Assembly (NCBI RefSeq): GCF_037023735.1
Contig: NZ_CP146069.1
Coordinates: forward strand, 723,501-787,500
Reading direction: 5' to 3'
DNA length: 64,000 bases
Origin: Roseovarius sp. S88
GTDB taxonomy: Bacteria; Pseudomonadota; Alphaproteobacteria; Rhodobacterales; Rhodobacteraceae
Part shown: piece after piece, positions 38,537-47,466 of the stretch
How the letters are laid out: every line of letters starts with the position of its first letter
Position numbering within the stretch: the stretch's first letter is position 1
Notes under the pieces: generated by a model
What the model saw: the letters and a program-made list of their open reading frames with translations, nothing else
The model's database searches: none
What the model was told of the DNA's origin: nothing
Translations under genes and position numbers: made by a program

Positions 38537-40474
38537 TCACTGCGCGCCCGCCTCCTTCAGCTTTTGTGCCTTATCTGCGTCATACCACCAGAAATCCAGT
38601 GTCCCCAGCGCAAAAGGCGGTATTTCTTCAGGATGGGCATATTGATCCCAATAGGCGACCCAATGATTGGGGGCGTAGCCATCGGGAATGAGGAAGAATT
38701 CATGGCGCAATGCCCGGTCCAAGGCCCGTATTGTCATGTTTTCTTCTTCTTTGCTTTCGGTCAGCAGGGATTTGGCAATGATTTCGTCCACCATAGGGCT
38801 GGCAAGCCCCGCAGGATTAAAGAGGCTGAATTCAGCGGCCTCTGAGCCAAAACGCTGTGCCAGACCCGTGCCGGTGCCCAGCAAAGACGGATAGCCATCG
38901 AACACCAGATCATAATCCCTGTCGCGCTCTCGGTCCGTGTATTGGGCGCTGTCGACAGACTCGACCGTCGCGTCGATGCCTGCGTCTTTCAGGCTGGAGA
39001 CAAAGTTTTCGGCAACTGCGCGGTTTGTAGGTGAGCCAGATGAATTCAGCAAGAAATTGAGGCTCAGCTGCTTTCCGTCTTGAGACCGAACTTTGCCCGC
39101 ATCATCGACAGTATAGCCCGCCTCTTCCAGCAGTTTCAGCGCTTTGCGCTTGTTCTTGCGTGTGATGAGGCGGTCTTCGTCACTTACATGTGGTACCCAC
39201 GGCTCTGTTTCCAGAACTTCAGCAGGTACCAAGTCTCCCAAGGACTGCAAAAATTCCAGTTCAGGGCCTTCAGGTGTGCCTGTTGCTTCTAACTCTGTGC
39301 CTGTCGAGAAGGAACGTTGTTGCTCATAGAGACCGTAAAGGAGTGATTTGTTTGTCCATTCAAAATTGAACAAGAGTGCAACAGCCTCGCGCACCCGCTT
39401 GTCCTTGAGCGGTTCCGAGCCAAGGTTGAATACGATGCCCGACATTGCAGGCGGCGCGCCGTCGGCAAGTTCTTCCAACTTGACCCAGCCGCGCTGAACC
39501 GCGGGGAAATCATAAGAACTGGCCCAGAGTTTTGGATCAGACTCCGTCCGGTACGTTACTTCTCCGGCCTTGAAGGCTTCAAAGGCGGCCGTGGAATCGG
39601 CAAAATACTCAAGTCGGATCGTATCGAAATTGTGCCGCCCTTTGTTGATGGGCAAATCCCAACCCCAGTAGTCAGGGTTTCGTTTGAAAACCACCCGTCG
39701 GTTTGGCTCTACTTCTTGCAAAATGTACGGGCCAGATCCCGGCGAAATCTCAAGCCGTGGTTCGTCCAGCCGTGCGCCTGTCTCTTCGTACCATTTTTTG
39801 GACCAGACCGGCACGCCACCGACCTGGTCAATGAGGCTACGGCGGGAGATGCCGTCAGCGAATGTAAACTTGATGGTGTGATCGTCGATCACCTCGACAC
39901 TTGGAATGCGCTTGCGCACCGCTTCGGCATAACTTTTGAGGCCCTGATCTAGAAGCAGGTTGTGAGAGAAAGCAACATCATGCGCTGTGACCGGGGTTCC
40001 ATCGGAAAACCGAGCTTCTGGGCGCATGTGGAAAATGACCCAGGACTTGTCTTCTGGATATTCGACCGTATGCGCCAAAAGACCGTACCCTTCGTCGTAA
40101 TCATCCGAGGGCAGGCTGCCTGCGCCGGCAAGTATCTCGCCCAAAAGGCTTTCATACATCACCGTGGAAAGTGCTGAGGCACGCCCATTCCGCGTGTAGG
40201 GGTTCATGGAGTCAAAACTGCCCGCGAGTGCTATGGAAATCTCGCCACCCTTTGGCGCGTCAGGGTTCACATAGTCAAAATGCGTGTAATCCTCGGGGTA
40301 GTTCAGGTCGCCAAAGAATGAATAGCCGTGGCTTTTGATGATCTTCTGGTCTTCGGCAAATGCCGTCCATGCGCTGAGGATCAGGATGGACAGGACCATC
40401 AGGGTTGTCGCAACGAAGCGAGGTTTTTGGCCGTCAAGCGCTCGGGACTTGGCCCGGCTGCGGGATCGGGTCAT
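38537..40474 (-). CDS. yejA: Peptide ABC transporter substrate-binding protein (YejA-like)
   Basis: A 645-residue periplasmic SBP of family 5. Arg-rich N-terminus plus hydrophobic segment (about residues 22-41, ending WTAFA) form the signal peptide. KSHGYSFFGDLNYPEDYTHFDYVNPDAPKGGE is the typical start of YejA, and the C-terminal NHWVAYWDQYAHPEEIPPF also fits. The ATG at 40474 is preferred because AAGGAG lies 7 nt upstream; the ATG at 40480 would be only 1 nt from it. It is the first gene of the importer operon. Confidence 0.9.
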   Translation of the reverse strand: MTRSRSRAKSRALDGQKPRFVATTLMVLSILILSAWTAFAEDQKIIKSHGYSFFGDLNYPEDYTHFDYVNPDAPKGGEISIALAGSFDSMNPYTRNGRASALSTVMYESLLGEILAGAGSLPSDDYDEGYGLLAHTVEYPEDKSWVIFHMRPEARFSDGTPVTAHDVAFSHNLLLDQGLKSYAEAVRKRIPSVEVIDDHTIKFTFADGISRRSLIDQVGGVPVWSKKWYEETGARLDEPRLEISPGSGPYILQEVEPNRRVVFKRNPDYWGWDLPINKGRHNFDTIRLEYFADSTAAFEAFKAGEVTYRTESDPKLWASSYDFPAVQRGWVKLEELADGAPPAMSGIVFNLGSEPLKDKRVREAVALLFNFEWTNKSLLYGLYEQQRSFSTGTELEATGTPEGPELEFLQSLGDLVPAEVLETEPWVPHVSDEDRLITRKNKRKALKLLEEAGYTVDDAGKVRSQDGKQLSLNFLLNSSGSPTNRAVAENFVSSLKDAGIDATVESVDSAQYTDRERDRDYDLVFDGYPSLLGTGTGLAQRFGSEAAEFSLFNPAGLASPMVDEIIAKSLLTESKEEENMTIRALDRALRHEFFLIPDGYAPNHWVAYWDQYAHPEEIPPFALGTLDFWWYDADKAQKLKEAGAQ

Positions 40475-40593
40475 GCGCATTCTCCTTATACTCACCCTGA
40501 TGTGGGATTTTATTCGCCTCTGGCAAGCTAACGGAGGGCCATGCCGGGATTCAAGCGCAGATCATCCGCTGTGAGGCTGCGGCCCTATCAAAC

Positions 40594-40632
40594 AAAAGAA
40601 AACCGCCCGTGCCGTCAGGAACGAGCGGTTCA
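40594..40632 (-). terminator. Rho-independent terminator after the diheme cytochrome gene
   Basis: Reading the minus strand, arms AACCGC (40630-40625) and GCGGTT (40606-40601) enclose a GC-rich loop and are followed by TTCTTTTGTTT. It lies 26 nt after the cytochrome stop. Confidence 0.7.
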
Positions 40633-40655
40633 ACTTTTGCTAGTGAGAGTAACGT

Positions 40656-41756
40656 TTACTGGCTGAGTGATCGAAGGTAGCCAATGACGTTGGCGCGCTC
40701 CGCCTCGTCTGAGACACCACGAAAGCTCATCTTGTTGCCAGGCGCGAATTCACGTGGGTTCTCCAGCCAGGCACTCAGGCGGTCCAGGTCCCAGACGCCG
40801 CCGACTTCAGTCATCGCTCCAGAATACTTGAAGCCTTCTACCGATGCCACCTCGCGGTCAACGATACCAACAAGATGAGGTCCGACGCGGTTTTGCTCTT
40901 TGTCGGCAACATGGCAGGCCGCGCATTTCTTGAACGACTTAGCGCCTGCGTCAATGTCGGCTGCAGCGACCAGGGCAGCAAAGCCGGTGTCACCGGCTGC
41001 TGCCTCTTCGGTTGCTTCTTCCGCGGCAGGTTCTTCAGCCGCGGCTTCTTCTTCGGTTGCCTCAGGAGCGGCTTCTTCCTCTGCGGGTTCCTCGGTTGCC
41101 TCTTCGGTCGCAGCTTCTTCAGTTGTTTCTTCGGTCGCTGCCTCTTCGGCTGCCGGTTCCTCAACGGCTTCTTCCGCCGCCGCTTCTTCCTCGGCGGCAG
41201 CAGGTACCACCAATTCGGTCATGGAACCGTCCGTGTTGTCGAGATAGGCAATCACGTTCACACGGTCCTGAATTTTTTTCAGACCCGCAAACCCCATTGT
41301 TGTGCCCGGTGCATAGCCTTTTGGGTTTTCGATGAACGCGTTCAGTTCTTCAGGCGACCAGTTTGCCACAACGGCGCTCAGCGCGCCGGAATAGCCAAAC
41401 CCTGCCACCGCGTCTACGTCACGGCCAACCACGCCATCAAGATGCGGTCCAGTCTTGTCGGAACCGTCCACAGCGTGACATGCTTTACATTTGCCAAACA
41501 CTTTTTCGCCAGCCGCGATATCTGCTGACGCGTAAAGTTCCGCAAAACTTGGGCCTTCCTCTACTTCGGCGGTCTCGGCGCCGCCATCGCCGGTGTCGAT
41601 GACATAGGCCGGGCCATGGTCATCCCCATGACCGCCCCCCATGGCGTACATTTCTTCCGCCACCCATTTGCCCAAAAGAAAGATCAGCAGCGCGCCGCAA
41701 AAGCCGCCAAGGATCTTTGTAAACGTCATTGTGTCAAGCATTGGCCCGTTTTCCAT
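40656..41756 (-). CDS. Membrane-anchored diheme cytochrome c with Ala/Glu linker
   Basis: A 366-residue protein with one uncleaved N-terminal helix (~12-35), then two class I cytochrome c domains facing the periplasm. Domain 1 has CKACH (90-94) and the Met ligand region GTTMGFAG; domain 2 has CAACH and GNKMSFRG. Between them lies about 70 residues made almost only of Ala, Glu, Thr and Pro in repeats such as EEAATEEATEEPAEEE. Each domain resembles cytochrome cy (CycY/CycM), which carries electrons between the bc1 complex and oxidases. The doubling and long acidic arm suggest a tethered electron shuttle. It is divergent from pheA. Confidence 0.85.
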   Translation of the reverse strand: MENGPMLDTMTFTKILGGFCGALLIFLLGKWVAEEMYAMGGGHGDDHGPAYVIDTGDGGAETAEVEEGPSFAELYASADIAAGEKVFGKCKACHAVDGSDKTGPHLDGVVGRDVDAVAGFGYSGALSAVVANWSPEELNAFIENPKGYAPGTTMGFAGLKKIQDRVNVIAYLDNTDGSMTELVVPAAAEEEAAAEEAVEEPAAEEAATEETTEEAATEEATEEPAEEEAAPEATEEEAAAEEPAAEEATEEAAAGDTGFAALVAAADIDAGAKSFKKCAACHVADKEQNRVGPHLVGIVDREVASVEGFKYSGAMTEVGGVWDLDRLSAWLENPREFAPGNKMSFRGVSDEAERANVIGYLRSLSQ

Positions 41757-41863
41757 GTGAATCTCTCGTCGCGTATCTATCCGCTTCCCCTTGAAGGGCG
41801 CAAGGTGTAGTTTCCGCGACCAATCGACCGCATTTCGGCATGGGACAGAACAGGCAAGAGAAG

Positions 41864-42697
41864 ATGACCAATCGCATCGCTTTTCAGGGCGAGCCAGGCG
41901 CATATTCGCACCAGGCTTGTAAAGAGACTTATCCAGACATGGAGCCCCATGCATGCCGCACCTTTGAGGATGCGATAGAGGCGGTGCGAACAGGCCATGC
42001 AGAATTGGCCATGTTGCCGGTAGAAAATTCCACTTTCGGGCGTGTGGCGGACATTCACCACCTGCTTCCATTTTCGGGTTTGCATATCATTGATGAGGCG
42101 TTTGTACGGGTTCACATCAATCTGCTCGCTTTGCCCGGTACGCCGCTCGAAAAGATCAAACGCGCCAAAAGCCACACGATGTTGTTGGGACAATGCCGTG
42201 ACTTTCTTGCGCAGAACGCCATTCAACGTGTCACTGGGGCGGATACCGCAGGGTCTGCCAGAGAGGTATCGCAGTCGGGCGATCCGGAAATGGCGGCCTT
42301 GGCCAGTGAACTGGCAGGCGAGATTTACGGTCTCGACGTGCTGGCACGGCATATCGAGGACGAAGGCAATAACACCACGCGGTTTTTGGTGATGTCTCGC
42401 GACCCTGATCTGTCGCGCCGTGGGTCTGATGGCATGATGACGAGCTTTGTCTTTCAGGTGCGCAACATCCCCGCCGCGCTTTACAAGGCGATGGGCGGGT
42501 TTGCCACGAATGGTGTCAACATGACCAAACTGGAAAGCTACATGGTCGATGGCAGTTTTTCCGCGACACAGTTCTACGCGGATATCGAAGGACATCCTGA
42601 GGACCCGGGTGTTGCACTTGCACTGGAAGAGCTGGGTTATTTTACATCCGAGCTGACTATGCTTGGGGTTTATCCCGCCGATCCTCGCAGACGCTGA
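41864..42697 (+). CDS. pheA: Prephenate dehydratase
   Basis: A 277-residue monofunctional prephenate dehydratase that turns prephenate into phenylpyruvate in phenylalanine synthesis. It begins NRIAFQGEPGAYSHQAC, has MLPVENSTFGRV and the catalytic TRF motif in NNTTRFLVMSRD, and ends with an ACT regulatory domain (SFVFQVRNIPAALYKAMGGF). The ESRP motif of the ACT domain is altered to ESYM (KLESYMVDG), as in several alphaproteobacterial enzymes. No chorismate mutase domain is fused. The ATG at 41864 has a purine-rich AAGAGAAG before it. Confidence 0.93.
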   Translation: MTNRIAFQGEPGAYSHQACKETYPDMEPHACRTFEDAIEAVRTGHAELAMLPVENSTFGRVADIHHLLPFSGLHIIDEAFVRVHINLLALPGTPLEKIKRAKSHTMLLGQCRDFLAQNAIQRVTGADTAGSAREVSQSGDPEMAALASELAGEIYGLDVLARHIEDEGNNTTRFLVMSRDPDLSRRGSDGMMTSFVFQVRNIPAALYKAMGGFATNGVNMTKLESYMVDGSFSATQFYADIEGHPEDPGVALALEELGYFTSELTMLGVYPADPRRR

Positions 42698-43025
42698 GCT
42701 CTGCTGCGCGCGCGGCGCCCCAAAGTCGTGGTTCCGCGCGGATTGTTACAGTTTTTCTCAGTCGACAGTGATCAGATAATCGTTCGACTCACAACCGAAC
42801 GAAACATTTTTCTTTTTTGACTTCAAGCGCTTGAGCGACTTTGGTCTCTTGCCGATCGTGGCGGCGTGAATGGAACATGCAGCCCGGTCACGGCGCTGTG
42901 CGACGCCGTGATACACGGTTCACGAAGCCCGGACCACATCTGTCTTATTGCCCGATCAGTCTCCATTTCATGCTCACAAGCGACGGATCACTCTCCGTCT
43001 TCACTTAATGAGCAAGGAGCATACT
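42698..43025 (+). other. 328-bp stretch: long leader of the repeat-protein gene
   Basis: No supported gene. On the plus strand it holds a hairpin CACGGCG-CTGTGCGA-CGCCGTG (42889-42910) and a weaker one GACGGA-TCACTC-TCCGTC near 42983-43000, and ends with AAGGAG before the ATG at 43026. It probably contains the promoter and 5' UTR of the small secreted protein. Confidence 0.4.
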
Positions 43026-43352
43026 ATGCGTACCTTTACAACAATTGCACTTACAGCCGTTCTGGCGACTCCGGTCGCGGCACTTTCCATCGTGGACGTT
43101 ATGACAGGCCCCATTGCCGTCAGCGAACTGAGCGTGGAAGAGCGCCAAGGCCAGATTGCGGAGCTGAGCGTGGAAGAGCGCAACGCTGTGCACGCGGAAC
43201 TAAGCGTTGAGGAACGCGAGAGCCTGCATGCGGAACTGAGCGTGGAAGAGCGCAACAACCAGTTCGCTGAATTGAAAATCAATGACCGCACAAAGCAGAA
43301 AAAAGGCGCAGCGCCGATTTTCGATACTGTGCTCGACACACAAATCGGTTGA
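43026..43352 (+). CDS. Small secreted protein built of five 12-residue AELSVEER repeats
   Basis: A 108-residue protein. Residues 1-20 form a signal peptide (TTIALTAVLATPVAA). Residues ~34-93 are five tandem 12-residue units with consensus xELSVEERxxxx: units start at 43125, 43161, 43197, 43233 and 43269 (36-bp period), the last one degraded to ELKINDRTKQ. The units are predicted helical and strongly charged. The function is unknown. AAGGAG lies 8 nt before the ATG. A strong terminator follows, so it is a single-gene unit. Confidence 0.7.
   Translation: MRTFTTIALTAVLATPVAALSIVDVMTGPIAVSELSVEERQGQIAELSVEERNAVHAELSVEERESLHAELSVEERNNQFAELKINDRTKQKKGAAPIFDTVLDTQIG
43125..43304 (+). repeat. Five tandem 36-bp coding repeats
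   Basis: Each unit opens with GAACTGAGCGTGGAAGAGCG or a close variant, spaced exactly 36 bp. The first four are near-identical in their first 21 bp; the fifth is diverged. The copies differ more in the second half of the unit. Confidence 0.9.
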
Positions 43353-43381
43353 ATTCATCACTCACGGAAAGAATTGAACCA

Positions 43382-43411
43382 AAGGGCCATCTTCGGGTGG
43401 CCCTTATTTGC
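43382..43411 (+). terminator. Rho-independent terminator after the repeat-protein gene
   Basis: Perfect 8-bp arms AAGGGCCA (43382-43389) and TGGCCCTT (43398-43405) with loop TCTTCGGG, followed by ATTTG. Confidence 0.7.
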
Positions 43412-43453
43412 GTCAAACGCATGACAAGAGGGATGTGTTGCAGACGACCCGTG

Positions 43454-43921
43454 TCAAACCATCGCTTTGAAGCGGTCCTCGACCTCTTTGGCATATGCCG
43501 CCACTCTCAGTGCAAACCGACGCGTCAAATTTGTGCGCGCGAGCTTCAAGGATTGAAGTAATAGCCGCGCACTCAGCGTTTTTGGTTTGACGAAAATTTC
43601 AACGGACATCCGCGTGCGCCGACGTGACAGGGCTACAAGGTCAATCATCATGTGACCTGCAAGATTTGCAGAACTGGATTCGACCACAAGACAGTTGGGC
43701 GCGTCGTAATCCGTCATTTCCAGTCGCATATCCCGGCGTTTTCCGCGCAACATAAAAGACGTTTGCCAGGCCATTCCGATGCCTCTTTGCTCCTGGTCAT
43801 CGACCCTTTGAACCTCTGCCCCCCGTCGCATGGCGGACCTTTCCAGAGCTGGAAAATCCGAAATTTGGGAAAATACGTATTCGATGGGCGCTTCAATATC
43901 CTCGCGCTCGACGAATTTCAT
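43454..43921 (-). CDS. SRPBCC-fold (START/Bet v1-like) protein
   Basis: A 155-residue protein that opens FVEREDIEAPIEYVFSQISDF, the typical first strand and helix of SRPBCC ligand-binding proteins, and ends with the long C-terminal helix (LARTNLTRRFALRVAAYAKEVEDRF). These proteins bind hydrophobic ligands, and some act as cyclases or coenzyme Q chaperones. No specific role can be given. It lies downstream of nudC on the same strand, 56 nt away. Confidence 0.7.
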   Translation of the reverse strand: MKFVEREDIEAPIEYVFSQISDFPALERSAMRRGAEVQRVDDQEQRGIGMAWQTSFMLRGKRRDMRLEMTDYDAPNCLVVESSSANLAGHMMIDLVALSRRRTRMSVEIFVKPKTLSARLLLQSLKLARTNLTRRFALRVAAYAKEVEDRFKAMV

Positions 43922-43977
43922 CTGCTGGCCTCGTCCCTTAACCCATTCGGAGTGGTGTTTTTCACCTGTTTACCTTT

Positions 43978-44946
43978 TTATAACGTATCGGCAAGCCAGT
44001 TGCGCAGCAAAAAATGCGCGATCGCTCCTTTTCGGGCGGGCAATATGTTGGGATTTTCACCAGCAAAGGCGTTTGCGATGTCTTCTCGCGTGGCCCAAAT
44101 TGCGTCTTCAATTTCCGAAGGATCAATGCGAATTTCATCCGAGAGCGCCTGACCCCAGCATCCAAACATTAAAGATGCAGGGAAAGGCCAGGGCTGGCTG
44201 GCCAAATAGCCAACCTCGCCCACGCGAATGCCGGCCTCCTCCATGACTTCACGCCGCACAGCGGCTTCCATGGTTTCACCAGAGTCTATAAAGCCTGCGA
44301 GAAGCGAATACATTCCGTCTGGCCACCCGTGGGATCGTCCCACCAGAACTCTGTTTCCATGGGTGATCAACATGATGACCACAGGGTCGGTCCGAGGAAA
44401 ATGTTGCCCGCCGCAAGACCCGCACACACGTTGCCAGCCAAATAGAGTGATCCCGGTCGCCGCACCGCACCGTGCACAGAATTGATGCGTCGCGTGCCAA
44501 CCGAGCACCGCCTTGGCTGCTGCCGCAAGTTCCGCATCGCGAGGTGACAGGCGGGTCATTATGCGGCGCAGCTCCGCAAACACTTGTGACTGACGCAAAT
44601 CGGGGTGTGTCTGTTCACTCTGGTCAATAAACCCACCCAGGCTTTTAGGGTCGAGGCCTTCGGGCGTCCAGTTTGTCAACTCATAGGCCAAAACAATCCG
44701 ACCATCGTCTTCTCGACCAAGCAAGACCGGACCTTCGGTGTCTTGAGCAAGCAAAGGATGCTCGGCGTCCAGGCGCACCAGCGCATCCAGATCCGGAGCG
44801 TTCACCAAAGGTTTGCCGCGCCACAACAAAATCGCCGACGCCTGGCCGGTGTTGATCATAGCTTGGACATCGTCAGGTCTCATCCGCAGTTCAGCGCAAC
44901 GATCAAGGCCAGAGCCTCCGAATGTGACGGTTTCAGCATGTCGCAT
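43978..44946 (-). CDS. nudC: NADH pyrophosphatase / NAD-capped RNA hydrolase NudC
   Basis: A 322-residue Nudix hydrolase that cleaves NADH, and NAD caps on RNA in E. coli. A zinc ribbon with CARC and CGSC is followed by HFPRTDPVVIMLI. The Nudix box GFIDSGETMEAAVRREVMEEAG is complete (G-x5-E-x7-REVxEE-x-G). The NudC-specific SQPWPFPASLMFG follows. The ATG at 44946 has GGAGG upstream. The N-terminal domain is of normal length. Confidence 0.92.
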   Translation of the reverse strand: MRHAETVTFGGSGLDRCAELRMRPDDVQAMINTGQASAILLWRGKPLVNAPDLDALVRLDAEHPLLAQDTEGPVLLGREDDGRIVLAYELTNWTPEGLDPKSLGGFIDQSEQTHPDLRQSQVFAELRRIMTRLSPRDAELAAAAKAVLGWHATHQFCARCGAATGITLFGWQRVCGSCGGQHFPRTDPVVIMLITHGNRVLVGRSHGWPDGMYSLLAGFIDSGETMEAAVRREVMEEAGIRVGEVGYLASQPWPFPASLMFGCWGQALSDEIRIDPSEIEDAIWATREDIANAFAGENPNILPARKGAIAHFLLRNWLADTL

Positions 44947-45102
44947 GACCTGACCTCCGTGCACGGAGGTGCCATGTTCAACATCGGCAGGCAAGCGCTT
45001 TTGCTGATCTCCCATATGGAGACAAGCTGATAATCTTTGCAACTTAAGGTGTATTGCGCTATCTTACCTTCGCGGGACAGACACATTTAGAAAATTGAGA
45101 CG

Positions 45103-47061
45103 TTGGCGAACAGACTGAGCACTTATGCGTACTTGGACGCGGTCACTTGGCCGTGGCCAGAAGGGCCTGCGTATCCCGCGCCTGCAGTCGCGCGCGATCA
45201 AGGTTCTCGACATATTTGGCTGCGCATCCTTGGTACTACGGACATTCACGGTCATGTTCTGCCCTATGATTATGCAAGCAACACACCTGACGGTGGATTT
45301 GGACTTGCTCGCATTGCGACGCATGTGAAAACAGCCAGAGCCGAAGCTAAAAACACTTTGTTGTTCGACAATGGTGACTATTTGCAAGGCTCACCGCTCA
45401 CGGATATAGGAACGCGCCCCGAAAATGGCTGGACCGGCGCAAATCCGGTTATACAAGCCATGAACCATGTGGATTATGATGCGGCCACACTTGGCAACCA
45501 CGAATTCAATTTCGGCCTGGACTGGCTGATCCAAACCCTGAAGCAGGCTCGTTTTCCGCTTGTCTGTGCAAATGCTGTTCTTGACCGGCATCCGCGGGAT
45601 CCAACGCAAGACAAAACGCTGTTGCCGCCATTCGTTTTGCTGGACCGCACGTGTATGGACAATGCAGGCGCGTACCATCAGCTCAAGATTGGTGTGATCG
45701 GCGTGGTACCAGAGCAAATACTGCAATGGGATCAGGACAAGCTATCCGGACGCCTTGATGTCCGTGACATGGCGGAAACGCTTTGCGCCTATATACCAAA
45801 AATGCGAAGCGCAGGCGCACAGGTCGTTGTTGTGCTGGCGCATACTGGCATTGGTGACGGTGACAACACGCCCGGACAGGAAAATGCGGGCCTCGCTTTG
45901 GCGCAGATACCTGGCGTCGATGCAATGCTGACCGGGCACACACACGGGGTTTTCCCGGACCCGTTGGAATACGCCGAAAATCCTGCAATCTGTTCATTGA
46001 AGGGGACGCTCGCAAATATCCCTGCAGTGATGGCTGGATTTCGTGGCTCGCATCTTGGTGTAATCGATCTCAAGCTCGTGCCTCAGGAAAACGGCTGGCA
46101 TGTCTCAACCCACTCTTCAAAAACCTGGTCTGTGCAGGAATCACGGGCGGAACCCGACACCGAACTGTCCAAACTTGTAAAAACGGCGCATGACGCCACT
46201 TTGCAGCATACGTCTCGGGTTGTTGGCCACACGCACGCGCCGATCCACAGCTATCTCAGTCAGTTTCGTCCCGAACTGGGACAATACCTAGTTATGGCGT
46301 GCAAGCGAAATGCTTTGGAACGGGCACTGGCCGACACGGCTTTTGCGCATTTGCCAGTTTTGTCTGTCTGCGCGCCGTACAAGACCGGTGGGTCCGGTGG
46401 GCCGGACTACTACACGGATATTCCTGCGGGTGACCTATGCATGCGCAATATTGCTGACCTCTATCCCTTTCCCAACACCCTTGTTGGGTTGCGTGTGCGA
46501 GGAGTTCAGCTCGTCGAATGGCTTGAGCGCGCGGCGTCCGGGTTTCAACAGGTTGAACCAGGGCGGATTTTCCAGCCCCTTTGGAACCCGAGTTTTGTTG
46601 GGAACACCTTTGATACGATCTGTGGAGTACACTACACCATCAACCTCACACAGCCCGCACGGTATGATCAAAATGGCTCTATCGTAAACCCCGATACGCG
46701 CCGCATCGGGAGTTTATGCTACCAAGATCAACCGGTCACCGACGCGGATGAATTCGTCCTGGCGCTCAAAAGCTTTCGCGCCTTCAGCACCGGTATGTTT
46801 GCCCCACCGGATGCCAACAGTCTGGTATATAGTGGGCGAGAATTGGTCCGCGACTTACTGGTGGACTACATTCAGTGCTATGGCTCCAAAAGTGCATCCC
46901 CAATCAAGCCGTCCTGGACGTTCTTGCCAGTAGAAAATGCGTCTGTTTATTTGGATACTGGCCCTGGGGTTATGAACCACCCCAAAGATATTGAGGCTAT
47001 TTCAGCCAAAGTTTTGGACAAAACGGACAGGGGGTTTTTGCGGTTGGAAATCCCCCTATGA
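45103..47061 (+). CDS. CpdB-like 2',3'-cyclic nucleotide phosphodiesterase / 3'-nucleotidase
   Basis: A 652-residue two-domain protein of the 5'-nucleotidase family. The metallophosphatase domain shows GTTDIHGHVLPYDY, FDNGDYLQGSPL, LGNHEFNFGLDWL and the LTGHTHGVFP metal motif. The C-terminal nucleotide-binding domain has YPFPNTLVGLRVRG and the later aromatic stacking region. Unlike E. coli CpdB, no signal peptide is visible, and the open frame begins at TTG. It may be cytoplasmic, or the true start may differ. It would release nucleosides from 2',3'-cyclic nucleotides, products of RNA decay. Confidence 0.8.
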   Translation: MANRLSTYAYLDAVTWPWPEGPAYPAPAVARDQGSRHIWLRILGTTDIHGHVLPYDYASNTPDGGFGLARIATHVKTARAEAKNTLLFDNGDYLQGSPLTDIGTRPENGWTGANPVIQAMNHVDYDAATLGNHEFNFGLDWLIQTLKQARFPLVCANAVLDRHPRDPTQDKTLLPPFVLLDRTCMDNAGAYHQLKIGVIGVVPEQILQWDQDKLSGRLDVRDMAETLCAYIPKMRSAGAQVVVVLAHTGIGDGDNTPGQENAGLALAQIPGVDAMLTGHTHGVFPDPLEYAENPAICSLKGTLANIPAVMAGFRGSHLGVIDLKLVPQENGWHVSTHSSKTWSVQESRAEPDTELSKLVKTAHDATLQHTSRVVGHTHAPIHSYLSQFRPELGQYLVMACKRNALERALADTAFAHLPVLSVCAPYKTGGSGGPDYYTDIPAGDLCMRNIADLYPFPNTLVGLRVRGVQLVEWLERAASGFQQVEPGRIFQPLWNPSFVGNTFDTICGVHYTINLTQPARYDQNGSIVNPDTRRIGSLCYQDQPVTDADEFVLALKSFRAFSTGMFAPPDANSLVYSGRELVRDLLVDYIQCYGSKSASPIKPSWTFLPVENASVYLDTGPGVMNHPKDIEAISAKVLDKTDRGFLRLEIPL

Positions 47062-47073
47062 GCACAGCGGTGC

Positions 47074-47451
47074 CTACATCGTTTCAAGGCAATGGCGCCG
47101 AAAGGCACGTTTGAGCATATCCAGCTCGTCACGCAGGAGTGTCACCTCCGCGCGAATATCATAGCTGAGTGCATCACCTGACATCAGTGCAAAACTGCCC
47201 AGCGTTTCTTCGGTTCCAGCATCCAGTATGACGAAGGTTTGCACGCCGTCGGCAATCCGGTCTACAGGGATCGGCACGCGCAGGACCCAACACTCTTCTT
47301 CCTTGTTTTCCCGCAATTCAACGTTAGGCACAGGTTCTTGCAAATGCGTCACGATGACTTCTGGCACGGCGAGCTCTGCGCCTTCGTTCGTCAAGGCCCC
47401 TTCCCAGACCCCTTCAAAGAGGCGCGTCTTGGTCAATGTCCATGCCGTCAT
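47074..47451 (-). CDS. Conserved hypothetical protein
   Basis: A 125-residue soluble protein that I do not assign to a family. It has an N-terminal beta-rich stretch (LFEGVWEGALTNEGAELAVPEVIV), a central IPVDRIADGVQTFVILD segment and a C-terminal basic helix (VTLLRDELDMLKRAFRRHCLE). No membrane segment or signal is visible. CAGGAG lies before the ATG at 47451. It follows the DUF6478-like gene by 15 nt on the same strand, so the two may work together. Confidence 0.6.
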   Translation of the reverse strand: MTAWTLTKTRLFEGVWEGALTNEGAELAVPEVIVTHLQEPVPNVELRENKEEECWVLRVPIPVDRIADGVQTFVILDAGTEETLGSFALMSGDALSYDIRAEVTLLRDELDMLKRAFRRHCLETM

Positions 47452-47466
47452 GCCATGCTCCTGTGT

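Noticed and set aside
43125..43304. Regular 36-bp repeats considered as a CRISPR array
   Set aside because: There are no unique spacers. The units keep one reading frame and encode an exported protein; no cas genes are present.
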